Source: Capnocytophaga sp. oral taxon 878 (GTDB taxonomy: Bacteria; Bacteroidota; Bacteroidia; Flavobacteriales; Flavobacteriaceae). From it: a stretch of 64,000 nucleotides of DNA. Shown here one piece after another: positions 7,933 through 16,862 of the stretch. Numbering within the stretch: the stretch's first letter is position 1; each line of letters begins with the position of its first letter. Where the stretch lies: NCBI RefSeq assembly GCF_002999135.1, contig NZ_CP027229.1, forward strand, positions 2,898,158 to 2,962,157, given 5' to 3'. The notes beneath the pieces were generated by a model. That model did no database searches, was not told the DNA's origin, and saw only the letters and a program-made list of their open reading frames with translations. Both the position numbers and the translations under genes were made by a program.

Positions 7933-8694
7933 CTAGATCCTTTTTGTTTCTAACCAATTGTTAAGTATCTTATTAAATTCTTGAGGGTGTTCCATCATAG
8001 GAGCATGTCCACATTTGTCAATCCAATGTAATTCAGCATTAGGTAGTAGTTCATAAAATTCTTCTGCTACTTTTGGAGGTGTTACGATATCATTCTTACC
8101 CCAAATGAGACAGATTGAGGTTTGCATCTTAGGTAAATCTTTAGCCATATTATTACGAATAGCACTCTTAGCTAAAGCTAAAGTTTTTATAAGTTTAGAA
8201 CGATCTGAAATATTAGCAAATACTTCATCTACAATTTCTTTAGTAGCTACAGCAGGATCGTAAAATACTTCTTCACATTTCTTTTTTATAAAATCATAAT
8301 CACCCCTACGTGGGTACCCATCACTCATTGCACTTTCATACAGTCCTGAACTACCAGTAAGTACTAATCCTAATACATCTTTAGGATATAATTTAGTGTA
8401 TAACAGTCCTACGTGTCCACCAAGAGAGTTCCCTAAGAGAATTACTTTCTCAAACTTTTTGAACTTTACAAATTTTCGGATATATTTTGCCAATGTTTTT
8501 ACTGAGGTAGTAAGTAAAGGCATAGAGAATAAAGGTAGTTCAGGTACTACTACTTTATACCTGTCTGAAAAAAAAGAAATCACCTCTTCAAAATTACTAA
8601 GCCCTCCCATTAAGCCATGTAGTATGATAATAGGAGTGCCCTCACCTTGCTCGATGTATGAATATTTACCTTCTTTTTTAACTTCTGTCGTCAT
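7933..8694 (-). CDS. Alpha/beta hydrolase
   Basis: 253 aa. The fold and triad are clear: H-G-L-M-G-G oxyanion region (~26-31), nucleophile Ser in G-N-S-L-G-G (~99), Asp in W-G-K-N-D-I-V-T-P-P, and His in C-G-H-A-P-M-M-E-H-P near the C-terminus. There is no signal peptide, so it is cytoplasmic. Such proteins include esterases and C-C hydrolases; the substrate cannot be read from the sequence. Its pairing with the ribosome GTPase gene downstream is common in Flavobacteria in my recollection, but no functional link is known. Confidence 0.88.
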   Translation of the reverse strand: MTTEVKKEGKYSYIEQGEGTPIIILHGLMGGLSNFEEVISFFSDRYKVVVPELPLFSMPLLTTSVKTLAKYIRKFVKFKKFEKVILLGNSLGGHVGLLYTKLYPKDVLGLVLTGSSGLYESAMSDGYPRRGDYDFIKKKCEEVFYDPAVATKEIVDEVFANISDRSKLIKTLALAKSAIRNNMAKDLPKMQTSICLIWGKNDIVTPPKVAEEFYELLPNAELHWIDKCGHAPMMEHPQEFNKILNNWLETKRI

Positions 8695-8724
8695 TGGTTT
8701 TTAGCAAAATCTTCTTTTAAGTTA

Positions 8725-8758
8725 CAAAAGTAATATTTTTATTTTTATTAACCAGCAA
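8725..8758 (-). promoter_or_regulatory. Probable promoter of the hydrolase-engB pair
   Basis: Minus-strand TACTTTTG at 8732-8725, with TTG at 8758-8756 (23-bp spacer, at the loose end). The start codon is ~30 bp downstream. Confidence 0.5.
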
Positions 8759-8896
8759 GAAAAGTAAAAATATTTTTTATTATTACAGTTAAGTGTTGAT
8801 AATTAGATGGTTAAATTGTTTTTACATGTTGTGCTTTTTGAAAAAGCTAGAAAAATAATTAAGAAATACTTTTAGAGGAGAAAAATTTTTTTGAGT

Positions 8897-9994
8897 TTAG
8901 TTAATGCTTTCAAATATTTTACCTGGTAGCGGGCGTATAGCTCCTTTTAGTTCTAATTGAAATAGAAGATTAGAAAGCTCATATATAGGTATCTGGCAGC
9001 CTAAAGATAAGTTGTCCATACTTTGTTTCCCATTGTTTTTGAGGTATTTTAGAATGTTTTCTTCCTCTGTAGTGAGGCTTACAAAAAGCTCTTGTTGTAT
9101 AGGTTGAGGTTTGGGACTCTCCCAATTTAGGTCGGTAATTAGCTGTTGTGCTGAGATTAGCAATTGAGCTTGACTATCATGTATAAGTTGATTACATCCA
9201 GCACTATTAATATCGTTGTATTTGCCAGGTAAAGCAAAAACTTGCCGACTGTATGAATTTGCAATACCAGCAGTAACTAGACTTCCTCCTCGGTGGCTTG
9301 ATTCAATTACTATTGTAGCCTCGGCAAGTCCTGCAATAATACGATTACGGCTTAAGAAATTTTTTCTATCAAAAGGGCTTAAGAATCCAAAATCAGTAAT
9401 AAAACCACCATTAGCTATCATTGCAGCACAGTACTCAGTATGTGCTTTAGGATAAATGATATTAAGCCCATGAGCAAGGCAAGCTACTGTTTGTATCCCA
9501 TTTTTAATAGCTTCCTTATGCGCACTGATGTCTATTCCATAGGCATAACCACTTATAATTACAACATCAAGTTGTGCTAACTCATAAACAAACTGTTTTA
9601 TAAAGTCAGTGCCGTAGGTAGTAGCATTACGTGTGCCTACAATAGCAAGTATTCGTTTATTTTTTAGATTGATGTTTCCTTTCTGAAAGAAAACGATAGG
9701 GCTGTCAGGACATTTTTTTAGCAGATAAGGATAATCTTTATCAATATAACTGACTACTTGTATGTTATTTTTGCTGCAGAAATTTAGTTCAGTTTCAGCT
9801 TCTTGTAACCATTGTGATTTTTGTAGTTTTTCAATGATTTTATTGCCTATACCTGGTATTTTCTGAAGTATTTTTTTTGGTTGAGTAAAAATTTCTTTGG
9901 CACTTCCAAAGTGATTAATGAGCTTTTTGGCAGTAATATCACCTACCATTTCAGTTTTTTTTAAGGCTATAAGGTATAATAATTCTTCTTCCAT
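8897..9994 (-). CDS. dprA: DNA-processing protein DprA
   Basis: 365 aa, usual length. DprA protects incoming single-stranded DNA and loads RecA during natural transformation. The order is: N-terminal helix-hairpin-helix region (G-D-I-T-A-K-K-L-I and I-P-G-I-G-N-K-I), the Rossmann-like core (V-G-T-R-N-A-T-T-Y-G and S-G-Y-A-Y-G-I-D around 117-160, S-R-N-R-I-I-A-G-L), and a C-terminal winged helix (S-M-D-N-L-S-L-G-C). Together with the ComF fragment it suggests capacity for DNA uptake. The ~200 bp upstream of the hydrolase gene and downstream of dprA hold only a promoter and A/T-rich DNA. Confidence 0.95.
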   Translation of the reverse strand: MEEELLYLIALKKTEMVGDITAKKLINHFGSAKEIFTQPKKILQKIPGIGNKIIEKLQKSQWLQEAETELNFCSKNNIQVVSYIDKDYPYLLKKCPDSPIVFFQKGNINLKNKRILAIVGTRNATTYGTDFIKQFVYELAQLDVVIISGYAYGIDISAHKEAIKNGIQTVACLAHGLNIIYPKAHTEYCAAMIANGGFITDFGFLSPFDRKNFLSRNRIIAGLAEATIVIESSHRGGSLVTAGIANSYSRQVFALPGKYNDINSAGCNQLIHDSQAQLLISAQQLITDLNWESPKPQPIQQELFVSLTTEEENILKYLKNNGKQSMDNLSLGCQIPIYELSNLLFQLELKGAIRPLPGKIFESIN

Positions 9995-10041
9995 AATTAT
10001 TTGTTTGTTTTGCTTGTTGTTTTTTTCAAAATAGGAACCTT

Positions 10042-10533
10042 TTACCTTTTACCTAATTCAATAATCTCCAAGTTTTTTATCTCCTTTTCTTCAATCTCAA
10101 AACGTAACATTGTACGTACAGTTTGCCATCCATAAATTCCTGCCGCCCCTGGGTTTAAGTGCAGCAAACTAAATTGTTTGTCATATTGTACTTTTAAGAT
10201 GTGTGAATGTCCTGAAATAAACAATTTAGGGGTTTTGGAAAGGATCTCTTTTTTAGCTAAAGGCGTGTATTTTGTAGGGTAACCTCCTATGTGTATCATC
10301 AGTACTTCTATGCCTTCACACATAAAGCGATTTATTTCTCCAAAATATTCTCGTATCTCAGTTCCATCTATATTGCCATACACACCTCGCAAAGGTTTTA
10401 CAGATTGCAATGTTTTAATTACTGTTAAGTTTCCAAAATCACCACAGTGCCATATCTCATCAGCTTCATTGGCATAGTGCAGTATGCGATCATCTATGTA
10501 TGAATGGGTATCTGATAATAATAAGATTTTCAT
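10042..10533 (-). CDS. YfcE/MJ0936-type metallophosphoesterase
   Basis: About 163 aa. The dinuclear metal motifs are present: L-L-S-D-T-H at the N-terminus, C-G-D-F-G, Y-G-N-I-D-G, and G-H-S-H near residue 120. Enzymes of this class hydrolyse phosphodiesters in vitro; the natural substrate is unknown. A longer reading starts 45 bp upstream inside the ribonuclease III gene. I chose M-K-I-L-L-L-S-D-T-H because its ATG overlaps the rnc stop as ATGA (10533-10530), a classic translational-coupling arrangement, and because the family starts at this residue. Last gene of the acpP operon. Confidence 0.9.
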   Translation of the reverse strand: MKILLLSDTHSYIDDRILHYANEADEIWHCGDFGNLTVIKTLQSVKPLRGVYGNIDGTEIREYFGEINRFMCEGIEVLMIHIGGYPTKYTPLAKKEILSKTPKLFISGHSHILKVQYDKQFSLLHLNPGAAGIYGWQTVRTMLRFEIEEKEIKNLEIIELGKR

Positions 10534-11288
10534 TTTACATCTAGTTTGTGGTGCTGTTTCCCTTGAATTTTGTAGCAAGTGCGTTTAGCAGCAATCTCTT
10601 CAGCCTTCTTTTTAGAGGTTGAACGGGCACGAGTTACAGAAAAACCTTGCACATGTACTTTAGCAACAAAATATTTAGTTTCAGAACGGTCTTCTATGTC
10701 TTCTTCAGCTTCAAAAGCAAAGTCCAATTTGTGTTTTTGGCACCATTCAATTAGTAAACTTTTATGACTAATTACTTTTTCCTCTAAATATTTTATATTG
10801 ATATTGGGTAAAATCAATTTTCGTTCAATAAAGCTAAAACAAGCTTTATAACCTTTGTCTAAGTAAATAGCACCTATTAAAGCTTCAAATAAGTTACCTG
10901 TGATGTTGTTTCCTAATTGGCGAGGAGTGAGCTTTGTACGTAAAAAATCTAATAAGCCAAGTTCCTCTCCTAGTTGGTTAAGGTTACGTCGTTCTACTAT
11001 TTTGGAACGCATTTTGGTGAGGTAGCCCTCATCTTTCTCAGGAGCATTTGTGAAAATATAGTCAGCAATAACAGCCCCTAATATAGCATCGCCTAAGAAC
11101 TCAAGTCGTTCATAACTTTTACGAGTAGCCTTTTGGTATTGGTATGATGGATGTGTGAAAGCCTCACTGTAATATGATAAGTTTTTAGGTGAGAAGCCCA
11201 ATAATTCTTTGAGTTTGCTATAAAAAATCCCGTCTTTCTTCTTTGAAGTAAGACGGGAAAAAGCTAATATTTTCTTTAAGTTAAACAC
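10530..11288 (-). CDS. rnc: Ribonuclease III
   Basis: 252 aa. It cleaves double-stranded RNA in rRNA and mRNA processing. The catalytic signature E-R-L-E-F-L-G-D-A-I-L-G lies near residue 62, with the second acidic site E-A-L-I-G-A-I-Y-L-D near 134. A double-stranded-RNA-binding domain ends the protein (A-R-S-T-S-K-K-K-A-E-E-I-A-A). A short N-terminal extension (~25 aa) is as seen in flavobacterial homologues. It follows fabF by 11 bp and is coupled by ATGA to the phosphoesterase. Confidence 0.95.
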   Translation of the reverse strand: MFNLKKILAFSRLTSKKKDGIFYSKLKELLGFSPKNLSYYSEAFTHPSYQYQKATRKSYERLEFLGDAILGAVIADYIFTNAPEKDEGYLTKMRSKIVERRNLNQLGEELGLLDFLRTKLTPRQLGNNITGNLFEALIGAIYLDKGYKACFSFIERKLILPNINIKYLEEKVISHKSLLIEWCQKHKLDFAFEAEEDIEDRSETKYFVAKVHVQGFSVTRARSTSKKKAEEIAAKRTCYKIQGKQHHKLDVK

Positions 11289-11299
11289 TTACGAGTCTA

Positions 11300-12550
11300 T
11301 TATGATAACTTTTTAAATAATAAGCAAGCGTTATGACCACCAAAGCCAAAGGTATTGCTCATAGCTACTTTTACATCGCGAGCTTGAGCTTTGTTAAATG
11401 TGAAATTTAGTCGTTGGTCAATCTTCTCATCAGGAGTTTCAAAGTTAATAGTAGGTGGTACTAAACTATTCTTAATAGCTAATATTGAGGCTACTGCTTC
11501 AATAGCTCCTGCAGCTCCTAATAAGTGACCAGTCATTGATTTAGTTGAGTTTATGTTAATGTCATAAGCATGTTCACCAAAAACATCAATCACAGCCTTT
11601 GATTCTGCGATGTCTCCCAGAGGTGTTGAAGTACCATGCATATTAATAGCATCTACTTCACTAGGCTGTACGCCTGCATCTTTTAAGCAGTTATTCATTA
11701 CCAACTTAGCCCCAAGACCTTCGGGGTGAGGTGCTGTCATGTGGTGAGCATCAGCTGAAAGACCACCTCCTGCCAATTCACAATATATAGTAGCTCCGCG
11801 AGCAATTGCATGGTTATATTCTTCTAGTACAATAGCTCCAGCGCCTTCGCCTAATACAAAACCATCACGATTTGCATCGAATGGACGTGAAGCCTTTGCA
11901 GGGTTTTCGTTAAAGGTTGATAAAGCATGTAAAGCATTGAATCCACCAATACCAGCAATAGTAACTGCAGCTTCTGAACCTCCTGATACAATTACATCGG
12001 CATAACCAAAACGAATATAGTTCAGCGCGTCAATCATAGCATTAGCTGCTGAAGCACAAGCTGATACTGTAGTAAAGTTAGGTCCTCTGAAACCATATCG
12101 AATAGAAATCATTCCTGATGCAATATCAGCAATCATTTTAGGAATGAAAAACGGATTGAAACGCGGAGTTCCGTCGCCTTGGTTAAAGGTAGTTACTTCA
12201 TTTTGGAATGTTTCCAAACCACCGATTCCTGAACCCCATATCACACCTACGCGGTCTTTATCCACTTTATCAACATCTAAGTGCGCATCTTTTATCGCTT
12301 CGTCTGAAACTACAGAGGCATATTGAGCAAATCTATCTAGCTTGCGCGCTTCTTTTCTGTCCATAAAGTCTTCAATATTAAAACCTTTAAGTTCACAAGC
12401 AAACTGAGTTTTGAACTTTGAAGCATCAAAATAGGTGATAGGAGCGGCACCGCTTTTGCCAGCTGCAAGCCCCTGCCAAAAATCTTTGGCGGTATTACCG
12501 ATTGGGGTCAAAGCACCTATACCTGTTACAACAACACGTCGTCTCTCCAT
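11300..12550 (-). CDS. fabF: 3-oxoacyl-ACP synthase II
   Basis: 416 aa, canonical KAS II length. It condenses malonyl-ACP with growing acyl-ACP. The triad is intact: Cys in S-A-C-A-S-A (~163), His in M-H-G-T-S-T (~304) and His in M-T-G-H-L-L-G-A-A-G (~340). The N-terminal R-R-V-V-V-T-G-I-G-A is the usual start. It follows acpP (94-bp gap), the standard acpP-fabF-rnc order in Bacteroidetes. A pyrimidine-rich repeat (TTAGGCATTAAGC/GCCTAATGCC type) in the gap may form a hairpin. Confidence 0.96.
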   Translation of the reverse strand: MERRRVVVTGIGALTPIGNTAKDFWQGLAAGKSGAAPITYFDASKFKTQFACELKGFNIEDFMDRKEARKLDRFAQYASVVSDEAIKDAHLDVDKVDKDRVGVIWGSGIGGLETFQNEVTTFNQGDGTPRFNPFFIPKMIADIASGMISIRYGFRGPNFTTVSACASAANAMIDALNYIRFGYADVIVSGGSEAAVTIAGIGGFNALHALSTFNENPAKASRPFDANRDGFVLGEGAGAIVLEEYNHAIARGATIYCELAGGGLSADAHHMTAPHPEGLGAKLVMNNCLKDAGVQPSEVDAINMHGTSTPLGDIAESKAVIDVFGEHAYDININSTKSMTGHLLGAAGAIEAVASILAIKNSLVPPTINFETPDEKIDQRLNFTFNKAQARDVKVAMSNTFGFGGHNACLLFKKLS

Positions 12551-12644
12551 TAGTCTTTTTATTTTTTTAGCATTTAGGTTCTAAAAAGCAATTAGGCATT
12601 AAGCTATCAACTATTAAGGTGATAGCCTAATGCCTATAAGCTAC

Positions 12645-12881
12645 TTATTGTTTAGCGTCTTCAATGTATTTGATTGCTTGACCTACGGTCTGAATGTTTT
12701 CAGCTTGGTCATCAGGAATTTGAATGTCAAATTCTTTCTCAAATTCCATAATCAATTCCACAGTGTCCAATGAATCTGCTCCTAAGTCGTTTGTGAAGCT
12801 TGCTTCCGCAGTTACTTCATTCTCGTCTACGCCTAATTTATCTACGATAATGGCTTTAACTCTTGATGCAATGTCTGACAT
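12645..12881 (-). CDS. acpP: Acyl carrier protein
   Basis: 78 aa and strongly acidic. The phosphopantetheine attachment site is Ser37 in [10 protein letters not shown], the canonical DSL motif. It carries acyl chains as thioesters for fatty-acid synthesis in the cytoplasm. First gene of the acpP-fabF-rnc-phosphoesterase operon, with a well-formed promoter 34 bp upstream of the start. Confidence 0.98.
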   Translation of the reverse strand: MSDIASRVKAIIVDKLGVDENEVTAEASFTNDLGADSLDTVELIMEFEKEFDIQIPDDQAENIQTVGQAIKYIEDAKQ

Positions 12882-12914
12882 AATTTTCTTTTTTTATAAC
12901 TATAATTATGAGTG

Positions 12915-12944
12915 CAAAGGTAAAGCATTTTTTTTAAATCACAA
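12915..12944 (-). promoter_or_regulatory. Promoter of the acpP operon
   Basis: On the minus strand TTG (12944-12942), exactly 19 bp, then TACCTTTG (12922-12915); an ideal Bacteroidetes housekeeping promoter. Confidence 0.75.
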
Positions 12945-13044
12945 CCTTTTTGAGCAAAATATTCTACTTTTTTTATATTTTAAAACGCAAATTATCTCAT
13001 TATCAGTTTTTTAAATGGTATTATTCCTGCTCTTTTTTTATCTT

Positions 13045-13896
13045 TTATCTCTTCTCTTTCTCTGCTGAAATCTTAATAAGCGATGCTAAATAGCCTCTGT
13101 CTACAGCTATCCACTCTTCATAATATTTTTTGTTTTCATAGTACCAATGCTTAAAAAACAGCTCTTTATTAGTAGGTGTAAGAGTACTTATATATGAGCT
13201 ATATCCAAATTCATCATTTTTTGGTTCATACTTTTCTATAGCACATTCATCTATTATTTTGAGCGTATTTAACTCGAAAGCGTACCAGACTCCTTGTGTA
13301 GTACTTAGTATGCCAAAATTGTTATCTACTTTCCATACATTTTCCATAAAATCACAATCGATTATCTCTTGTTTTTTGGTAATTAATGGTTCAAAGCTGG
13401 GATATGAAACTAAAATGAGTTCTGAAGAGTAAAAATCGGCTAGTAAAGCATACTTATCAAAGGTAAACATACACATTTGGTCAAGAGGAAGAGTTTTCCA
13501 GATTCTCAGTTTTTCTTGTTCTAAAACTATACAATACCCCTGAGCTCCACTTTGCCCATCAACAAGGCATATTGATATTTTATTTTCTTCTTGCAGTAAC
13601 GAAAGAAATGCTTTGGGAGTATCTAAATCTTCATCTTTTATCTCTAATGATGCTACCTTATTACCATTTCTGTCAATAAGTATTAGACAAATAACACTTT
13701 CAGGATGAAGTACCGCACACCATATAAACTTCTTACTTAAAGATAATGTATAATCGGAAATAGTACCTTTTACCAATAGCTTTTTCTTATTGTTGTGGGT
13801 ATCCCATAAGCCTTCAGAGGTTTTAATAAATTCTTTATCATCTAAAAAACTATCAATGGTAGGTATGAGAGTTTTATATTCTTTTATGCAAATCAT
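13045..13896 (-). CDS. Uncharacterised protein, possible beta-propeller
   Basis: 283 aa, not recognised. It lacks a signal peptide and membrane segments. The sequence is rich in short alternating hydrophobic strands separated by Asp/Asn/Gly turns (for example L-V-K-G-T-I-S-D-Y-T-L-S-L-S-K and L-I-L-I-D-R-N-G-N-K-V-A-S-L), which resembles WD40-like or other propeller blades. The C-terminus turns Lys/Glu-rich. It stands alone between the acpP operon and the ketosynthase gene. The gap to the ketosynthase gene is only ~95 bp. Function unknown; the fold is inferred by eye only. Confidence 0.7.
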   Translation of the reverse strand: MICIKEYKTLIPTIDSFLDDKEFIKTSEGLWDTHNNKKKLLVKGTISDYTLSLSKKFIWCAVLHPESVICLILIDRNGNKVASLEIKDEDLDTPKAFLSLLQEENKISICLVDGQSGAQGYCIVLEQEKLRIWKTLPLDQMCMFTFDKYALLADFYSSELILVSYPSFEPLITKKQEIIDCDFMENVWKVDNNFGILSTTQGVWYAFELNTLKIIDECAIEKYEPKNDEFGYSSYISTLTPTNKELFFKHWYYENKKYYEEWIAVDRGYLASLIKISAEKEKR

Positions 13897-13992
13897 ATTA
13901 TTTAATTTGTCAATTAGGCTAATACTTATTATTTCTTATATTCAAAACTCCAATATTTTATTTTTAGAGAGAAAATAAGAATATATTTCTTA

Positions 13993-15084
13993 TCACCTAC
14001 TTTTAACGACTACACTTATTGCATTTCCGCCAAAGCCCACAGCATTAATCATTATGTGTTGTAATTTGTTAGGTAGTTTTTCAGGAGTTTTTAAATAAGG
14101 TACTTCTTCAAACTTATTATGCTGTAACATCCTGATGGCCATAGCAAGATTCAGAGCTCCACTTGCTCCATAAGTATGTCCGTACTGCCATTTGTTATTG
14201 GTAAGTAGAGGAATGTCATTGCCAAAAACAGCATCAATAGCATTAAGTTCGGCGCGATCACCTTTTATAGTACCTGTGCAATGGGTAATAATCACATCAA
14301 TATGTGGATGGCCAGCACTTTCCAAAGCTCGCTGCATTGAAGTTTGTAAACAATCTCCTTTTTTTGATAGTGATACACTATGCGTTAACTTTTCGGTAGC
14401 AAAGCCAAGCCCTATAATATAGGCTAAGGCATTAGGACGCTCACCTTTTTCTAAACAAAAACAGCCAGCTCCTTCACCGAGTACCATTGTATTCTGTCGT
14501 TTTTCCATATCCATAGCTCTACAAGGATAGGGTAGGGGTAATGAGCTATATATCTTAAGGGCTTTCACTTGTGCCAAAGTAAAAGGAGTAAGAGGAGCCT
14601 CACTACCACCTACCAAAAACCGACTTTCCATACCACTTTCTAACCAAGCAATAGCATTAGCAATGCCATGCAAGGCAGTGGAGCAAGTAATGGAGTGAGA
14701 AAGTTCAAAACCCTCATTGTTCAAATCTTGAGCAACCCATGTACTTATATTGCCCAAAGTGGTAGTAGGTGAAGCCAAAGTAAGGCAACTACCTTCTTGC
14801 AGGAAGTGAGTAAAATGATTTTCCCATACTTCTGTAGCTCCCCTTGATGAGCCTATGTTAATACCGAACCGCACGCCCTGCCAGCCAGCTTGGGCTACAG
14901 CATTGCGTGCGGTATGTATTGCGTAAAGTACGCTAGGATCTAATGGAGCATATGCCACATTAGATGAGCGCAACGTTTCAATAAGAGTTCTATTTTTTTC
15001 TGAAAGTCTTCCTTGTGCAATATTGTTGTGAAGTGTTAAAGCATTGGCAGTTAGAGTGCTTGCCCCAGTAATAGCTATTTTCAT
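13993..15084 (-). CDS. Beta-ketoacyl synthase-like protein (second, divergent)
   Basis: 363 aa, ~50 shorter than FabF. The condensing-enzyme triad is retained: Cys in T-C-S-T-A-L-H-G (~133), His in T-H-C-T-G-T (~269, replacing the usual H-G-T) and His in Y-G-H-T-Y-G-A-S-G (~304). It should therefore be catalytically competent, not a chain-length factor. Its gene overlaps the upstream epimerase gene by 4 bp, so they form one translational unit. No acyl carrier protein, ketoreductase or dehydratase lies beside it, so a full aryl-polyene or polyketide cluster is not present here. The substrate is unknown. A role in modifying an acyl or sugar-linked lipid is possible but only a guess. Confidence 0.85.
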   Translation of the reverse strand: MKIAITGASTLTANALTLHNNIAQGRLSEKNRTLIETLRSSNVAYAPLDPSVLYAIHTARNAVAQAGWQGVRFGINIGSSRGATEVWENHFTHFLQEGSCLTLASPTTTLGNISTWVAQDLNNEGFELSHSITCSTALHGIANAIAWLESGMESRFLVGGSEAPLTPFTLAQVKALKIYSSLPLPYPCRAMDMEKRQNTMVLGEGAGCFCLEKGERPNALAYIIGLGFATEKLTHSVSLSKKGDCLQTSMQRALESAGHPHIDVIITHCTGTIKGDRAELNAIDAVFGNDIPLLTNNKWQYGHTYGASGALNLAMAIRMLQHNKFEEVPYLKTPEKLPNKLQHIMINAVGFGGNAISVVVKSR

Positions 15085-15938
15085 AGGTTACTTCTTATCT
15101 GTTGAATATACTCTTTAATATGCTTTGTAGCGTGCCAACCCAAAGCCTCTGTTTTTTCTGTAAGTACTGGTGATGTCATACGATTACCCTTACGTTCAGG
15201 CAGCATTTGTATTTTACCACCAAAAAGCTGTGCTATTTCTAAAATAGTGTAGCTTTCGGGACTTCCTATACCATATCCATCGCCTTTACCTTTTTCGCCT
15301 ACCAATAGCAATCCTGCTACTATATCGTTTATATGTGTGAAGTTACGTTGTTGTGTGCCTGGAGCAACGACAGTTAAGGGCTCACCTCGTTTTATTTTCT
15401 CGGCAAAAAGAGCGATAAGGGTGGCATACTTGCCAGTGTTTATTTCGCGTGGGCCGTATACATTATAGAAATACACTATTGCGTAATCTAAACCATACCA
15501 CACCCCGTAGTTCTTTATAAGTTCGGTATTGGATGATTTGCTCCACGCATACGGGCTTTGGTCTTTCCCGAGTCCGCCATCACCAAACTTGGTGCTACTA
15601 CCCGCATATACAAGTTTAGCCCTATGCTTGCGGCAGAACTCCAAAACTTTTAAAGTGCCAGTTTTGTTAAATAACAATACTTTATCAATATCTTCAAAAC
15701 TCTGTTCTACACGTGAGTATTCGCCTAGATGGTAAATAATATCGGGGGTGAAGTTGATGAGTTCAAATATATGTTCGGTACTACCCTCAATATACTGTAC
15801 TCCAGCTACGTGATTCTCACGCTTACCAGTAAAATAATTGTCTAACGAATATACTTCATTATGAGGGTCTTTGGTGAGGGCTTCACAAAGATTTGAACCT
15901 ACAAATCCGGCCCCTCCTGTTACTAATATCTTTTTCAT
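15081..15938 (-). CDS. NAD-dependent epimerase/dehydratase (extended SDR)
   Basis: 285 aa. Rossmann motif G-G-A-G-F-V-G-S-N at the N-terminus and the catalytic Y-A-W-S-K (Y-x-x-x-K, ~130) mark an extended short-chain dehydrogenase acting on nucleotide sugars. Substrate-side motifs include Y-N-V-Y-G-P-R and F-T-H-I-N-D-I. Probable activity is 4-epimerisation or 4,6-dehydration of a UDP- or GDP-sugar, but which one cannot be decided. It overlaps the ketosynthase gene by 4 bp. No glycosyltransferases are adjacent, which is unusual for a polysaccharide gene. Confidence 0.88.
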   Translation of the reverse strand: MKKILVTGGAGFVGSNLCEALTKDPHNEVYSLDNYFTGKRENHVAGVQYIEGSTEHIFELINFTPDIIYHLGEYSRVEQSFEDIDKVLLFNKTGTLKVLEFCRKHRAKLVYAGSSTKFGDGGLGKDQSPYAWSKSSNTELIKNYGVWYGLDYAIVYFYNVYGPREINTGKYATLIALFAEKIKRGEPLTVVAPGTQQRNFTHINDIVAGLLLVGEKGKGDGYGIGSPESYTILEIAQLFGGKIQMLPERKGNRMTSPVLTEKTEALGWHATKHIKEYIQQIRSNL

Positions 15939-16055
15939 TTGTTTTAAAAAGGACGTTTAAAAAATCGTCTTTTATTACTATGGTTATAGCTAGGAATGTA
16001 ATGCTTATTAACAACTCCTAACTAATTAAATTGGTAATTTGTGGTACTATATGTT

Positions 16056-16844
16056 TTATAATTTGAACAGTTCTTGAGCGTTTTGGGTGGTGCTTTCGGT
16101 AACAGCCTTGAGAGGTATGCCCTTAAATTGTGCTATGGATTGTGCTACATAGGGCAAAAAAGCAGGTTCATTGCGGCGTTGTTGCTTATATGACAACTGC
16201 CGGTTAGGTGTGTTTTTAGGCATCATAAAAGGAGCATCGGTTTCAATAAGCATACTATCTAAGGGGACATAACGCACTACCTCTTCTAAATGAGCAAACC
16301 TGCGGCTATCACTCACTGCTCCTGTAAAACCGATATAATACCCCTTGTCCAGATATGTTTTAACCTCCTTTAAACTGCCTGTAAAGCAGTGTACTACTGC
16401 TTGAGGTAGTTGCTTATGTTCGGCAAGGATAGCGATAAAATGTTCAAAAGCAGCACGCTCATGTAAAAATAAGGGTTTGGAAACCTCTTCGGAAAGAGTG
16501 AGCTGTGCATGAAAACAAGCCTCTTGTACAGGACGTGGGGAAAAATCGCGGTCAAAATCTAGACCACATTCACCTACTGCTATAACTTGTTTTTCACTTA
16601 GTAGTGCCTTTAAAATGTTGATACTTTCATTGTTCATTGATTTAGCATCGTGAGGGTGAATGCCTGCAGTGGCAAAAAGAGTATCGGGGTACTCTTTAGC
16701 CAAAGCTAAAGCCTCTTTGCTGCTACGCACACTGGTGCCTGTTAATAAAATTTGTTCGACACCTGCATTTATTGCACGATTTATAATTTCATCACACTCA
16801 CCTGCAAACTGCTTGTTGGTGAGATTTATTCCTATATCTATCAT
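16056..16844 (-). CDS. tatD: TatD-family metal-dependent hydrolase
   Basis: 262 aa, normal length. TIM-barrel amidohydrolase-type nuclease implicated in DNA quality control. The N-terminus reads D-I-G-I-N-L-T-N-K-Q-F, as in true TatD, where the H-x-H metal motif of YcfH/YjjV is replaced. Other metal/active residues are present: G-I-H-P-H-D, G-E-C-G-L-D-F-D (~93), V-H-C-F-T-G and I-E-T-D-A-P-F. It is the last gene of a leftward trio with the DUF2809 and DUF2461 genes (gap 18 bp). Confidence 0.93.
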   Translation of the reverse strand: MIDIGINLTNKQFAGECDEIINRAINAGVEQILLTGTSVRSSKEALALAKEYPDTLFATAGIHPHDAKSMNNESINILKALLSEKQVIAVGECGLDFDRDFSPRPVQEACFHAQLTLSEEVSKPLFLHERAAFEHFIAILAEHKQLPQAVVHCFTGSLKEVKTYLDKGYYIGFTGAVSDSRRFAHLEEVVRYVPLDSMLIETDAPFMMPKNTPNRQLSYKQQRRNEPAFLPYVAQSIAQFKGIPLKAVTESTTQNAQELFKL

Positions 16845-16862
16845 TTTATTATGGGGGTAAGT

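Noticed and set aside
13993..15938. Ketosynthase and epimerase as part of an aryl-polyene or flexirubin cluster
   Set aside because: None of the expected carrier proteins, dehydratases, ketoreductases or exporters is beside them.
15950..15990. AAAGGACG/CGTCTTTT inverted repeat as a terminator upstream of tatD's end
   Set aside because: The pairing is interrupted and short, and it lies near the start of the epimerase gene and not at a gene end.
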